A stretch of 22,806 nt of DNA. Origin: JBEIJQ01 sp040380145. GTDB lineage: Bacteria > Bacteroidota > Bacteroidia > Chitinophagales > Saprospiraceae. The position numbers and the translations under genes are program-made. The notes under the pieces are model-generated. The model ran no database searches. It was given only the letters and a program-made list of their open reading frames with translations, and was not told the DNA's origin. Positions 6,373 through 13,663 of the stretch are shown in pieces. The stretch covers positions 1 through 22,806 of the forward strand of contig JBEIJQ010000031.1 of the NCBI GenBank assembly GCA_040380145.1. Direction: 5' to 3'. Every line of letters starts with the position of its first letter. Position 1 is the first letter of the stretch.

Positions 6373-8592
6373 ATGTCCGTGCAACTCAGAAACTGGCTGT
6401 TTTTTTTCTTGGCTATCCCCTTGACGGCCATCATTTACTACGCGCCGGCCCACGACCAGACCCTTGCGCCCAGATTTTGGGGATTGTCGTTGTTCATGGC
6501 CCTGTTGTTCGGCGCGGAAATTTATCGGACGATCCGGGCGGGCGAAAAAATCGCTTGGGGATGGGCCGACCTGCTTTTTCTGATCTGGTACGGTTGGAAC
6601 CTGGCTTCTTCCGCATGGGCGCTGAACGGGGCCGAGGCGTGGTTTTCCTCCCAAAAGATCGGGTTGGCCTACGCCGTTTTCTGGTTTGCCCGTCGTGCAC
6701 TCTCTGATCTTTGGCAACCTGTTGCGCAGACCGATCCGGCCGGCCCCGAGAAAAAAAACGTCGATCCTTGGACGGCGCTGCTCGCCGCCAATTTCGCGGG
6801 GATTTTGATCGTCGGCGGCTATTTTTGGGCGGACCTGTTCCGCCAAGCCGATGGCAACCTCACGGAATTTCTCTCCGACCCGTGCAACATGGGCGGCAAT
6901 CTGTACAAATTGGTGGGGCTGTCGGGCCACCGCAACCTCAACTCCGGACTCATGTTCATGCTCATGCCCTTGGGCGTGGCAGCGGCCGTGCGCTGGAAAG
7001 GTATGCTGCGTTGGACCGTCGTGGCAGTATTGGCCCTGCTGCTGGCCGCGATCTTCATACTCGACTCTGACGCAGTGTTTCTTTCGATCGGCCTGGCCGC
7101 AGGCCTCGGCCTGTTGGGTTGGCTGGCCGTGGAAGGCTTTTTTTACGCGAGCGACAAGCACCGCAAAGGCTTTTTTGCGACCTCGGCCCTGGGCGGACTG
7201 CTGGGGCTGGTGCTGCTGATCACGCCCCTGGGCGGAAAATTCGCCGAACAGCTGAGGGAGTCGGATACGGGCCGGGAACGCCTGTTGCTCTGGTACCGTA
7301 CCGAACAATTGGTCAAAGAAAACGCCCTGCTCGGCGTAGGTGCGGGCAATTGGCAATTCCTGCTCCCGAGCAAAACCCTAGTGGGTTCGTATCGACTGCA
7401 AGAGCAGCACATTTTCGCCACCCGCCCGCACAACGATTTCCTGTGGGTGCTGTCGGAAACCGGCTATATCGGCCTGATACTCTGGCTCGGCCTCTTGGGC
7501 TATGTGTTCGCACTCGGCGGTCTGGAAGTTTGGCGCAACCCCGATCGCTTCTCACGCCTCGCACTCCTGTGGACGATGGCCGGCCTGCTGGGATATTGCG
7601 TTTTCGCAACTTTCGACTTTCCCAAGGAGCGCATCGAACACCAAACCATTTTGAGCATCTGGTTGGCCTTGCTCGCCTCTGCCGGTCTCGTCAAAACCAA
7701 ACGCCCACTCGCAACTTGGTGGACCGCCCTTCCGCTGGGCCTGTTGTTGTTGGCAAATGTCTGGATGGGCTACGACCGCACGCGTGCCGAAGGAGGGGTC
7801 CGAGAAATCAACCGCATCAAACAAGATCTCTCTTCGCTGCCCCAGCTCAATGCTCAACAATATGCCCAACTAGCCGAATACTACGGGTTCGATTTCAACC
7901 CCGGCGCCTCGGCCGGCGAACAGCGCGCGCAGGTCAACAAAGGCTTGTGGAACAGTTATCTGAATATCGCCGAAGGGCTGCGCTCCCCACTCTATACCCA
8001 CGATGCCACCACTTTTCCCGTTTCTTGGCACCTCGCCGTTCCCCATTATTATCTCGGTGATACGACCAAGGCACTCGAGTTCTTCGCATTGGCCTACCAA
8101 GAACACCCCTACCATGTGGACATCGCCAACAACTACGGCAGCCTCTTGCTCAGCGGCCGACGGTTCGATGATGCCATCGCCCTTTACAACAAAGCGTTGG
8201 AGATCAATCCAGATTTTTTGGACGGTCGCCTGAACCTCTCCAAAGCCTACTTCAACAAACAATCTTTTGCGGAAGCAAAGACTGTTTACGACTCACTGGC
8301 CGCCGATTGGGAAACCAAAAGAGAAAAGTTGGAGAAAAAATTCGCCGAAGAGGCAGGAAAAGAATTGCTCTTGCCGAGCCGGTGCCGCGGAAAATACGAG
8401 GTGCTGAAAGTACTCAAAAGCCAAAAAGACCAACACGCCGTCCTGAAAAAACAGATGGACGATTACAACTCACAGCTGCTGCAGCCGAGACTTCTTTCAT
8501 TGGGCCTATTGACGCCGCCACAACCAACAACGCCTCCCACAGCACCGCAGGAGGGGCAGCCGGCACCGATCCCCACGGACGGCCAACGATAA
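6373..8592 (+). CDS. O-antigen ligase/polymerase-like membrane protein with TPR domain
   Basis: This is a 739-residue polytopic inner-membrane protein of the Wzy/WaaL superfamily, which polymerises or transfers surface glycans on the periplasmic side. About 10-12 hydrophobic segments fill residues 1-480. The family signature RPHNDFLWVLSETGYIGLILWLGLLG begins near residue 351 (His353, Asn354). A soluble C-terminal region has tetratricopeptide-like repeats (about 550-645, including ALEFFALAYQEHPYHVDIANNYGSLLLSGRRFDDAIALYNKALEINP in pieces), a charged helical segment and a Pro/Gln-rich tail. The start MSVQLRNWLFFFLAI places a membrane helix at the N-terminus; the longer frame would run through the palindrome. 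The glycan substrate is unknown. An A8 run at 6751-6758 could be prone to slippage. Confidence 0.85.
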   Translation: MSVQLRNWLFFFLAIPLTAIIYYAPAHDQTLAPRFWGLSLFMALLFGAEIYRTIRAGEKIAWGWADLLFLIWYGWNLASSAWALNGAEAWFSSQKIGLAYAVFWFARRALSDLWQPVAQTDPAGPEKKNVDPWTALLAANFAGILIVGGYFWADLFRQADGNLTEFLSDPCNMGGNLYKLVGLSGHRNLNSGLMFMLMPLGVAAAVRWKGMLRWTVVAVLALLLAAIFILDSDAVFLSIGLAAGLGLLGWLAVEGFFYASDKHRKGFFATSALGGLLGLVLLITPLGGKFAEQLRESDTGRERLLLWYRTEQLVKENALLGVGAGNWQFLLPSKTLVGSYRLQEQHIFATRPHNDFLWVLSETGYIGLILWLGLLGYVFALGGLEVWRNPDRFSRLALLWTMAGLLGYCVFATFDFPKERIEHQTILSIWLALLASAGLVKTKRPLATWWTALPLGLLLLANVWMGYDRTRAEGGVREINRIKQDLSSLPQLNAQQYAQLAEYYGFDFNPGASAGEQRAQVNKGLWNSYLNIAEGLRSPLYTHDATTFPVSWHLAVPHYYLGDTTKALEFFALAYQEHPYHVDIANNYGSLLLSGRRFDDAIALYNKALEINPDFLDGRLNLSKAYFNKQSFAEAKTVYDSLAADWETKREKLEKKFAEEAGKELLLPSRCRGKYEVLKVLKSQKDQHAVLKKQMDDYNSQLLQPRLLSLGLLTPPQPTTPPTAPQEGQPAPIPTDGQR

Positions 8593-8597
8593 AGCGT

Positions 8598-8633
8598 TTG
8601 ACAAGGCCCTATCGTTGGACACCGCCTTGTCAA
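8598..8633. terminator. Bidirectional hairpin between convergent genes
   Basis: TTGACAAGGC (8598-8607) and GCCTTGTCAA (8624-8633) are perfect 10-bp complements with a 16-nt loop. The hairpin lies between the stop of the plus-strand ligase-like gene (8592) and covers the stop of the minus-strand sulfur operon (8630-8632). No strong T-run follows, so termination may be weak. The location suits a shared terminator. Confidence 0.6.
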
Positions 8634-9175
8634 TGGGGCAACCTCGGCCGCAAGGCTCCGTACACCCATGTGCCCACTATGGCGCTCAAAAGGGTGGCGG
8701 CAAAAACCGTGGCGCCGGTGCCGATCAATGCGAACATCGGCCCCGGACAACCGCCCGTCAATGCCCAGCCGAAGCCGAACAGCAGCCCTCCGAAAATTTG
8801 TCCTTTGTTGAATTGCTTGGGATGGAAAAGCACCTCTTCGCCATATACCGTCTTGATGCGGAATTTTTTGATCAAAAAAACCGAGAGGGCGCCCACCACT
8901 ACGGCCGAGCCGATCACTCCGTACATGTGGAAAGACTGGAAGCGGAACATTTCCTGGATCCGGTACCAGGACAACACTTCGGCTTTGACCAGCACTGCAC
9001 CGAAAAGCACTCCGGCGGCCAAATACTTCAATTGGTGCCACCAAGGGTGCTGCAGTTGCGATTCGTTCACACAGACCGAATCCAGTGAACGGGTTTCAAA
9101 ATCAGTGTCCATGGACGTTCCGGCGGCCGCTTCAGCGCCCGTGGTTGTTGCGGGATTTATTTTAAATTCGGTCAT
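8630..9175 (-). CDS. YeeE/YedE family sulfur-transport protein, second half-size copy
   Basis: Members of this family (PF04143) include TsuA, a thiosulfate importer. The 181-residue product carries the signature FGFGWALTGGCPGPMFALIG with Cys143, plus about four hydrophobic segments after residue 50. Residues 1-45 are a polar Thr/Ala-rich extension not expected in the family core; Met22 is an alternative start. It lies 11 nt after the first YeeE/YedE gene. TsuA-type proteins are single chains of about twice this size, so the two products probably form a heterodimeric channel, which is inference from size and adjacency. It is the last gene of the sulfur array. Confidence 0.85.
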   Translation of the reverse strand: MTEFKINPATTTGAEAAAGTSMDTDFETRSLDSVCVNESQLQHPWWHQLKYLAAGVLFGAVLVKAEVLSWYRIQEMFRFQSFHMYGVIGSAVVVGALSVFLIKKFRIKTVYGEEVLFHPKQFNKGQIFGGLLFGFGWALTGGCPGPMFALIGTGATVFAATLLSAIVGTWVYGALRPRLPH

Positions 9176-9186
9176 GGTGTTTGTTT

Positions 9187-9738
9187 TTATTGACCCAACA
9201 AAATCGGCAGGCCAAAATTGGCCATCAGGAAACCGCCGAGCATAAAGGAAACCGTGGCCACCAAAGAAGGCCACTGTAAAGTGGACAGCCCCATGATGGC
9301 GTGCCCCGAAGTGCAACCGCCGGCATAACGGGTTCCGAAACCGACGAGGAATCCTCCCAGCACGATCACGACCCAACCCCGCCAGTACGAAAGGGCCGAC
9401 CAAGAAAACAATTGAGCAGGCATGAAATCGCCCTCTTGTGTGAGCCCGTACCCGTTCAGCTCCTCGACCAGATCGGGATGAACGGACACGGGATTGGGAT
9501 CGGCCAACAGCGTCGAGGCCAACACACCTCCCAAAAATACTCCGATCACAAACAACAGGTTCCAAGTCTCTTTTTTCCATTCATATTGAAAAAAAGGAAT
9601 TTTCGCGGGCAAGCAAGCAGCGCAGATGTGCCGCAGGTTGGCCGAAATTCCAAAGTGCTTGTTGCCGATGAGCAACAGCAAAGGGACCATCAGCCCGATC
9701 AGCGGGCCGGCCACATACCAAGGCATGGGATCTTTCAT
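9187..9738 (-). CDS. YeeE/YedE family sulfur-transport protein, first half-size copy
   Basis: The 183-residue membrane protein has about four to five hydrophobic segments. Its signature is GFGTRYAGGCTSGHAIMGLS with Cys142, the conserved cysteine motif of YeeE/YedE (PF04143). A CAAC motif (Cys39, Cys42) lies near the first membrane segment. Cysteines in this family relay thiosulfate in TsuA by established work. The ATG overlaps the stop of the upstream hydroxylase-like gene (ATGA on the minus strand), which implies translational coupling. The start MKDPMPWYVAGP was chosen for that overlap; Met5 is an alternative. With the following gene it probably forms one transporter for thiosulfate or a related sulfur species. 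Confidence 0.87.
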   Translation of the reverse strand: MKDPMPWYVAGPLIGLMVPLLLLIGNKHFGISANLRHICAACLPAKIPFFQYEWKKETWNLLFVIGVFLGGVLASTLLADPNPVSVHPDLVEELNGYGLTQEGDFMPAQLFSWSALSYWRGWVVIVLGGFLVGFGTRYAGGCTSGHAIMGLSTLQWPSLVATVSFMLGGFLMANFGLPILLGQ

Positions 9739-10643
9739 TTTGCAGTTTGATTTTTGATGGTTTGCAAAGCAGATGTGTTTTTCCGAAAAGGGGCCGTCAA
9801 CTGTCCCCAAAATGTGCGCGGATATTCCTCGACCCGATCGAATCCAAGAGCGATCCCCTTGCCCTCGGCCGGTTCATAAGCCGTGCCGAACAGATGGTCC
9901 CAAAGGCTGAGCGTCAAGCCAAAGTTCACTCCGGTGGGACTTGGCAAATCCTTGGCGTGGTGCCAAATGTGCATTTGGGGATTGTTGAAGAGATAACGCA
10001 AAGGCCCCAATGGGATCTTGATGTTGGTGTGGTTCAGATGCCCCACCGAGAGGGTGAAGAGGTGCATCATGAAAAAGTCGTGCAATCCAAAGCCGATCAT
10101 TGCCAAAGGCACATATTCCAAAGTCCGGTACAAGATGTTTTCGCCGAAATGGTAGCGCAGATGCGCCGCAAAACCCATCTCTTCGACCGAATGGTGCACT
10201 TGGTGGATGCGCCACAAAAACGGCACGGCATGCAGCAACCGATGTATGTTCCACTGCACGAAATCCCGTACCACGAACAACAGCAACATCTGCGCGGCAA
10301 ATGGCCAAGATCCGACTTCCAACGCCACTAGATTTTCCCAACCGAATGCCCAATTGATAAGATCGTTGAAGGCTTGACTGAAAACCGCCGACACCGCCGC
10401 ATACCCCAGCAGCGAAAAGAGGAAAAAATTGAAGAACATGTAAAAACCGTCCAACCAGAAATCCCTCCTTCGAGCCGGATCTCGATGGACCCACGGGAAA
10501 AACCATTCCAACAGGTAGCAGACCGCCGAAACCGCAATCAACCAGTAGAAAAAATTGTTCCACGCCGGATGCAGCACCGTCTGCACCAAATAATTCCAAT
10601 ACCCCCAAAAGGTTTGGGAGAACAGTTCCGAATATCTTTCCAT
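9735..10643 (-). CDS. Fatty acid hydroxylase/sterol desaturase superfamily membrane protein
   Basis: Members are integral-membrane di-iron enzymes that hydroxylate or desaturate lipids. The 302-residue product has hydrophobic segments at about 29-50, 65-90, 112-128 and 175-200. It has the expected eight-histidine pattern: HRLLH (134-138), HQVHH (147-151), a pair in GHLNH (202, 205) and HIWHH (225-229). The substrate cannot be told from sequence; sterols are unlikely given the taxon, and a fatty acyl, sphingoid or sulfonolipid chain is more plausible. It sits inside the sulfur operon, 23 nt after the lipoprotein rhodanese, and its stop overlaps the next start by 4 nt. That placement is unusual for a lipid enzyme and is not explained by sulfur chemistry alone. 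Confidence 0.88.
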   Translation of the reverse strand: MERYSELFSQTFWGYWNYLVQTVLHPAWNNFFYWLIAVSAVCYLLEWFFPWVHRDPARRRDFWLDGFYMFFNFFLFSLLGYAAVSAVFSQAFNDLINWAFGWENLVALEVGSWPFAAQMLLLFVVRDFVQWNIHRLLHAVPFLWRIHQVHHSVEEMGFAAHLRYHFGENILYRTLEYVPLAMIGFGLHDFFMMHLFTLSVGHLNHTNIKIPLGPLRYLFNNPQMHIWHHAKDLPSPTGVNFGLTLSLWDHLFGTAYEPAEGKGIALGFDRVEEYPRTFWGQLTAPFRKNTSALQTIKNQTAK

Positions 10644-10666
10644 GAAAAAACAGCGATAAAGTGCGC

Positions 10667-11077
10667 TTAATGGATGCCGGCCCGCTTGAGATCCTCAAAA
10701 CCGCCGCCCTGAAGATTATAGACCTCCTTGAAACCGAGGTCCAACAGCGCCTTGGCCGCGATGGGGCTTCTGCCGCCCGAACGACAGTACACGAAGACCG
10801 GTTTGTTCTTGTCCAATGCGGAGACTTTTTCCGCGAAAGCGGCATCGTCGTGCCTGAGGCAGTTCGACGACCCTATTTTGCCTTCCGCCCATTCGCCGGG
10901 AGATCGGACATCCAGCAACTGGGGCTGCTCGGTGCCTTTTATTTTTTGGATAAACTCCGCAGGAGCAAGGTTCAAGACCTGTGGCGTTGCGGTGCGGCCG
11001 CCCTGCTGTTGGGCTTGGGTGCAGCCAATGGTCGTTAAACCGACCAATACGAAAAAGATAAACGATGCGGTGCGCAT
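10667..11077 (-). CDS. Rhodanese-domain lipoprotein
   Basis: This is a 136-residue single-domain rhodanese. A hydrophobic N-terminal signal ends in TTIGC with Cys19, a plausible lipobox (Thr at -3 is less common than Leu), so the protein is probably lipid-anchored outside the cytoplasm. The catalytic loop is CRSGGRS with Cys98, which would carry a persulfide; conserved LLDVRSPGEWAEGKI and NLQGGGFEDLK are also present. It would move sulfane sulfur in the periplasm, perhaps to or from thiosulfate handled by the YeeE/YedE pair; that partner is inferred from the operon. It lies 28 nt after the cytoplasmic rhodanese. Confidence 0.9.
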   Translation of the reverse strand: MRTASFIFFVLVGLTTIGCTQAQQQGGRTATPQVLNLAPAEFIQKIKGTEQPQLLDVRSPGEWAEGKIGSSNCLRHDDAAFAEKVSALDKNKPVFVYCRSGGRSPIAAKALLDLGFKEVYNLQGGGFEDLKRAGIH

Positions 11078-11105
11078 GATGAGAACTTGTTAAAAAAATG
11101 AAAAA

Positions 11106-11405
11106 TCAAGCGAGGCTGTTCCAAGGCCCGCCGTTGTACACCTCGATGCCGGCCTGTTTCATAACAGTTGCAGCCGCCGCACTGCGTGCTCCGCTGCGAC
11201 AAACCGTGATGACGGGCTTTTTAAGGGCTTTGATCCGCGCGATCTGTCCGCCGATAGCGTCCACCGGGATGTTGATGGAGCCCGGGAAGTGGCCGGAGGC
11301 GAACTCGGCCGGGGTGCGCACATCCACGATGGAGGCACCAACGGCTATGAGGGCTTTCAGATCAACGGAAGAACCTCCGCCGAACAATTTTTTCAAGAAA
11401 TCCAT
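11106..11405 (-). CDS. Small cytoplasmic rhodanese sulfurtransferase
   Basis: The 99-residue single-domain rhodanese has no signal peptide. The body contains SIVDVRTPAEFASGHFPGSINIP and the catalytic loop CRSGARS with Cys69, of the type that forms a cysteine persulfide. It most likely carries sulfane sulfur between low-molecular-weight persulfide or thiosulfate and the dioxygenase encoded just upstream. The start MDFLKKLFGGGSS is the only good ATG and leaves a 24-nt gap after the dioxygenase gene. Together with the next gene it gives the operon rhodaneses in both compartments. Confidence 0.92.
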   Translation of the reverse strand: MDFLKKLFGGGSSVDLKALIAVGASIVDVRTPAEFASGHFPGSINIPVDAIGGQIARIKALKKPVITVCRSGARSAAAATVMKQAGIEVYNGGPWNSLA

Positions 11406-11429
11406 GAGAAAAAAGATGTGTAGAAAAGA

Positions 11430-12839
11430 TTAGATTTTTGATTTGGTACAAGTGTAATCGGTGCGCTGCAAATCGGTCTGGGCCAAGGCCTTATAGCCGC
11501 CTAGGATGTTGACCACATTGTGGATGCCGCGAGCCTTGAGGATGGAAGCGGCGATCACGCTCCGATAGCCTCCTGCACAATGGATGTACTGGTCGCCCGT
11601 TTGGTGGAACTCCGACATTTTATCGTTGATCTCCGCTAAGGAAACATGCCGGGCCTCGGTCAAATGCTCGGCCTCGTACTCACCGGGGCGGCGCACATCG
11701 AACAATGGCAACGGACTTTTCGAAAATGCCTCGGCAAAAGTCTCTGCTGTCACCGAGCGCATCGAATCGGTCTCTTTGCCGGCGGACGCCCAAGCGGCCA
11801 CGCCTCCGTCCAGGTAACCCAGCACATTTTCGTAGCCCACCCGCGCCAAGCGCGTGACCACCTCTTCTTCGCGGCCCGTTGGACAGACCAACAGCAAAGG
11901 CTGTTTGATGTCGGTTATCAAGGTGCCCACCCAAGGCGCGAAATCGCCGTCCACGCCGATCGAAATGGAACGGGGAACGAAGGACGCACAAAATTCTTCG
12001 GGCTTGCGGGTGTCGAGCACCAAGGCTCCGTGCGCCTCCGCCGTCCGCTCGAAATCGTCCGGCGAAAGCGGCTTGGCTCCCCTTTCTAATACCGTTTCAA
12101 AACTCTCGTAGCCGTTTTTGTTGAGTTCAACATTTTTGGGGAAATAATACGGCGGCGGAGCCAACCCGTCCGTCACCTCGCGGATGAACTGCTCTTTGCC
12201 GTTGGCCAACAAGGCGTAGTTGACCCGCTTTTGGTGGCCCAGAGAATCGAAAGTCTCTTTGGACATGTTTTTGCCGCAGGCAGATCCCGCTCCGTGCGCC
12301 GGATAGACGATCACCTCGTCGTCGAGCACCTTGATTTTCTGGTCGAGCGAATCGTACAGCATGCCCGCCAAGTCCTCTATGGTGACGCTGCCCACCTTTT
12401 GGGCCAGATCCGGACGGCCCACGTCGCCGATGAACAGCGTGTCGCCCGTGAACAGGTAGCGCTGGCGCCCCTGTTCGTCGATCAACAGGTAGCAGGTGCT
12501 CTCCAAGGTGTGCCCGGGCGTATGGATCGCGCGCAGAGTGAACTTCCCGATACGGAACTCTTCCCCGTCGCGGGCGATGTGCGCCTCGAAACCGGGCTTC
12601 GCATTGGGACCGTACACGATGGGCGCCCCCGTTTGTTTGGAGAGGTCCAAATGACCGGACACGAAATCGGCGTGGAAGTGGGTCTCGAAAACGTACTTGA
12701 TTTTCGCTCCGCTCTTGCTGGCTCGATCCAAGTACGGCTTGGTTTCGCGCAAAGGATCTATTACGGCGGCTTCGCCGTCGCTTTCGAGGTAGTAAGCGCC
12801 TTGTGCCAGGCAGCCGGTATAAATTTGCTCGACGATCAT
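11430..12839 (-). CDS. Persulfide dioxygenase-like MBL-fold protein fused to two rhodanese domains
   Basis: The 469-residue product joins an ETHE1/CstB-like metallo-beta-lactamase domain (about 1-245) to two rhodanese domains. Persulfide dioxygenases oxidise glutathione or CoA persulfide to sulfite with a mononuclear iron. The expected motifs are HFHADFVSGH (54-63), TPGH with His110, TGDTLFIGDVGRPDL with Asp133 and YPAHGAGSACG with His182. By analogy with ETHE1, the iron ligands are His54, His110 and Asp133. Rhodanese 1 (about 265-355) has CPTGREE (Cys319); rhodanese 2 (about 360-460) has CAGGYRS (Cys421). The domain order matches CstB of Staphylococcus aureus, which yields thiosulfate; here both rhodanese loops keep a cysteine. 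It is the catalytic centre of the operon. Confidence 0.93.
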   Translation of the reverse strand: MIVEQIYTGCLAQGAYYLESDGEAAVIDPLRETKPYLDRASKSGAKIKYVFETHFHADFVSGHLDLSKQTGAPIVYGPNAKPGFEAHIARDGEEFRIGKFTLRAIHTPGHTLESTCYLLIDEQGRQRYLFTGDTLFIGDVGRPDLAQKVGSVTIEDLAGMLYDSLDQKIKVLDDEVIVYPAHGAGSACGKNMSKETFDSLGHQKRVNYALLANGKEQFIREVTDGLAPPPYYFPKNVELNKNGYESFETVLERGAKPLSPDDFERTAEAHGALVLDTRKPEEFCASFVPRSISIGVDGDFAPWVGTLITDIKQPLLLVCPTGREEEVVTRLARVGYENVLGYLDGGVAAWASAGKETDSMRSVTAETFAEAFSKSPLPLFDVRRPGEYEAEHLTEARHVSLAEINDKMSEFHQTGDQYIHCAGGYRSVIAASILKARGIHNVVNILGGYKALAQTDLQRTDYTCTKSKI

Positions 12840-12880
12840 GGGAAATAGATTTGGTTATTTTTATTATAACAAAGCAAAAG

Positions 12881-13612
12881 TCAAAAATTCAAATTCAGCG
12901 AAGTAAGCAAGGAGTGCCGGTTGAAATGGATTTCACCCTGACGGTGTCGGGTGTATTGGTAGCCCAGTGCCCAATCCACGAAACCGTGCTGCCCACGAAC
13001 GCCCAAAAAGTCGCGGTTCTGGTCGAACCCGAACGAACGGTAATCGGGCGTGGCAAAGAAAAACTCGTTGAAGAACATGAGATCCAACCGGCTTTTTTCG
13101 GACAGTTGGGCCAATTTGAAAAAAACGGCGTTCTGCAAGCGCAAGCGGTGCTGGTGCCGGAAAACTTCTCGGTCGAAATCGATCCAGCGATATTCGTACA
13201 ACAAGCGGTTGCGCAGCGTGAAACGGCCCAATTCGAGGCTGTGCATGCCGCCCGCCTGTGTCCTCAGTTCGCGTGTACCACTCAACTCGCCCGAGTTGCG
13301 CAACTGGTAGTTTTGAAAAAAAGCGGCCGGCGAATAGATCAGCGTCCAATTCTTGTCCAGTTTGCAAAAGGCCCAAAGCCGCACGCTGTACACCGAAGGA
13401 AGCCGGAAAATGTTCTGGTCGCCGAAGACATATTCGTCCTGCCGGCGCAGCTGCAGGTCCGTTCCAATGGACCAGCGCTTGTCCAACTTTTTGTTGATCT
13501 GCAAGCGGAACCAAAAATCGCCTATCTCCGTATCGGCTTGCCCGAACAAGGTCCCTGCCCCACCGAACAAGAGAAAAAATACCAACGACGAGCCGAATAA
13601 CCGGGCGGACAT
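12881..13612 (-). CDS. DUF2490-type outer-membrane barrel protein
   Basis: The 243-residue exported protein has a signal peptide ending near FGQ-AD (residues 25-27). The rest alternates polar and aromatic residues in short strands, such as DFWFRLQINKKLDKRWSIGTD, LRNRLLYEYRWIDFD, HRLRLQNAVFF and WALGYQYTRHRQGEIHFNRHSLLTSLNLNF in pieces, and ends in Phe. That is typical of a small outer-membrane beta-barrel and of DUF2490; the function of that family is unknown. It lies between the TauE/SafE and dioxygenase genes, with 51-nt and 41-nt gaps. A possible internal promoter sits just upstream. An outer-membrane pore for sulfur anions would fit the context but is unproven. Confidence 0.8.
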   Translation of the reverse strand: MSARLFGSSLVFFLLFGGAGTLFGQADTEIGDFWFRLQINKKLDKRWSIGTDLQLRRQDEYVFGDQNIFRLPSVYSVRLWAFCKLDKNWTLIYSPAAFFQNYQLRNSGELSGTRELRTQAGGMHSLELGRFTLRNRLLYEYRWIDFDREVFRHQHRLRLQNAVFFKLAQLSEKSRLDLMFFNEFFFATPDYRSFGFDQNRDFLGVRGQHGFVDWALGYQYTRHRQGEIHFNRHSLLTSLNLNF

Positions 13613-13628
13613 GATCTTATTTTTTTTG

Positions 13629-13636
13629 CAAAAATA
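13629..13636 (-). promoter_or_regulatory. Possible internal promoter of the sulfur operon
   Basis: The minus strand reads TATTTTTG, a TAnnTTTG match, 17 nt before the DUF2490 start. No -33 TTG is seen. Next to it, 13642-13658 is a 17-bp palindrome with one mismatch, in which TCTA (13642-13645) pairs with TAGA (13655-13658). It could be an operator for the ArsR protein; this is weakly supported. Confidence 0.35.
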
Positions 13637-13663
13637 AATAATCTACTTAATAAATAGACTTAT

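Noticed and set aside
12845..12880. TATAAT-like sequence upstream of the dioxygenase gene
   Set aside because: It resembles an E. coli -10 box, but the Bacteroidota sigma factor uses TAnnTTTG, and the gene is spaced as an operon member.
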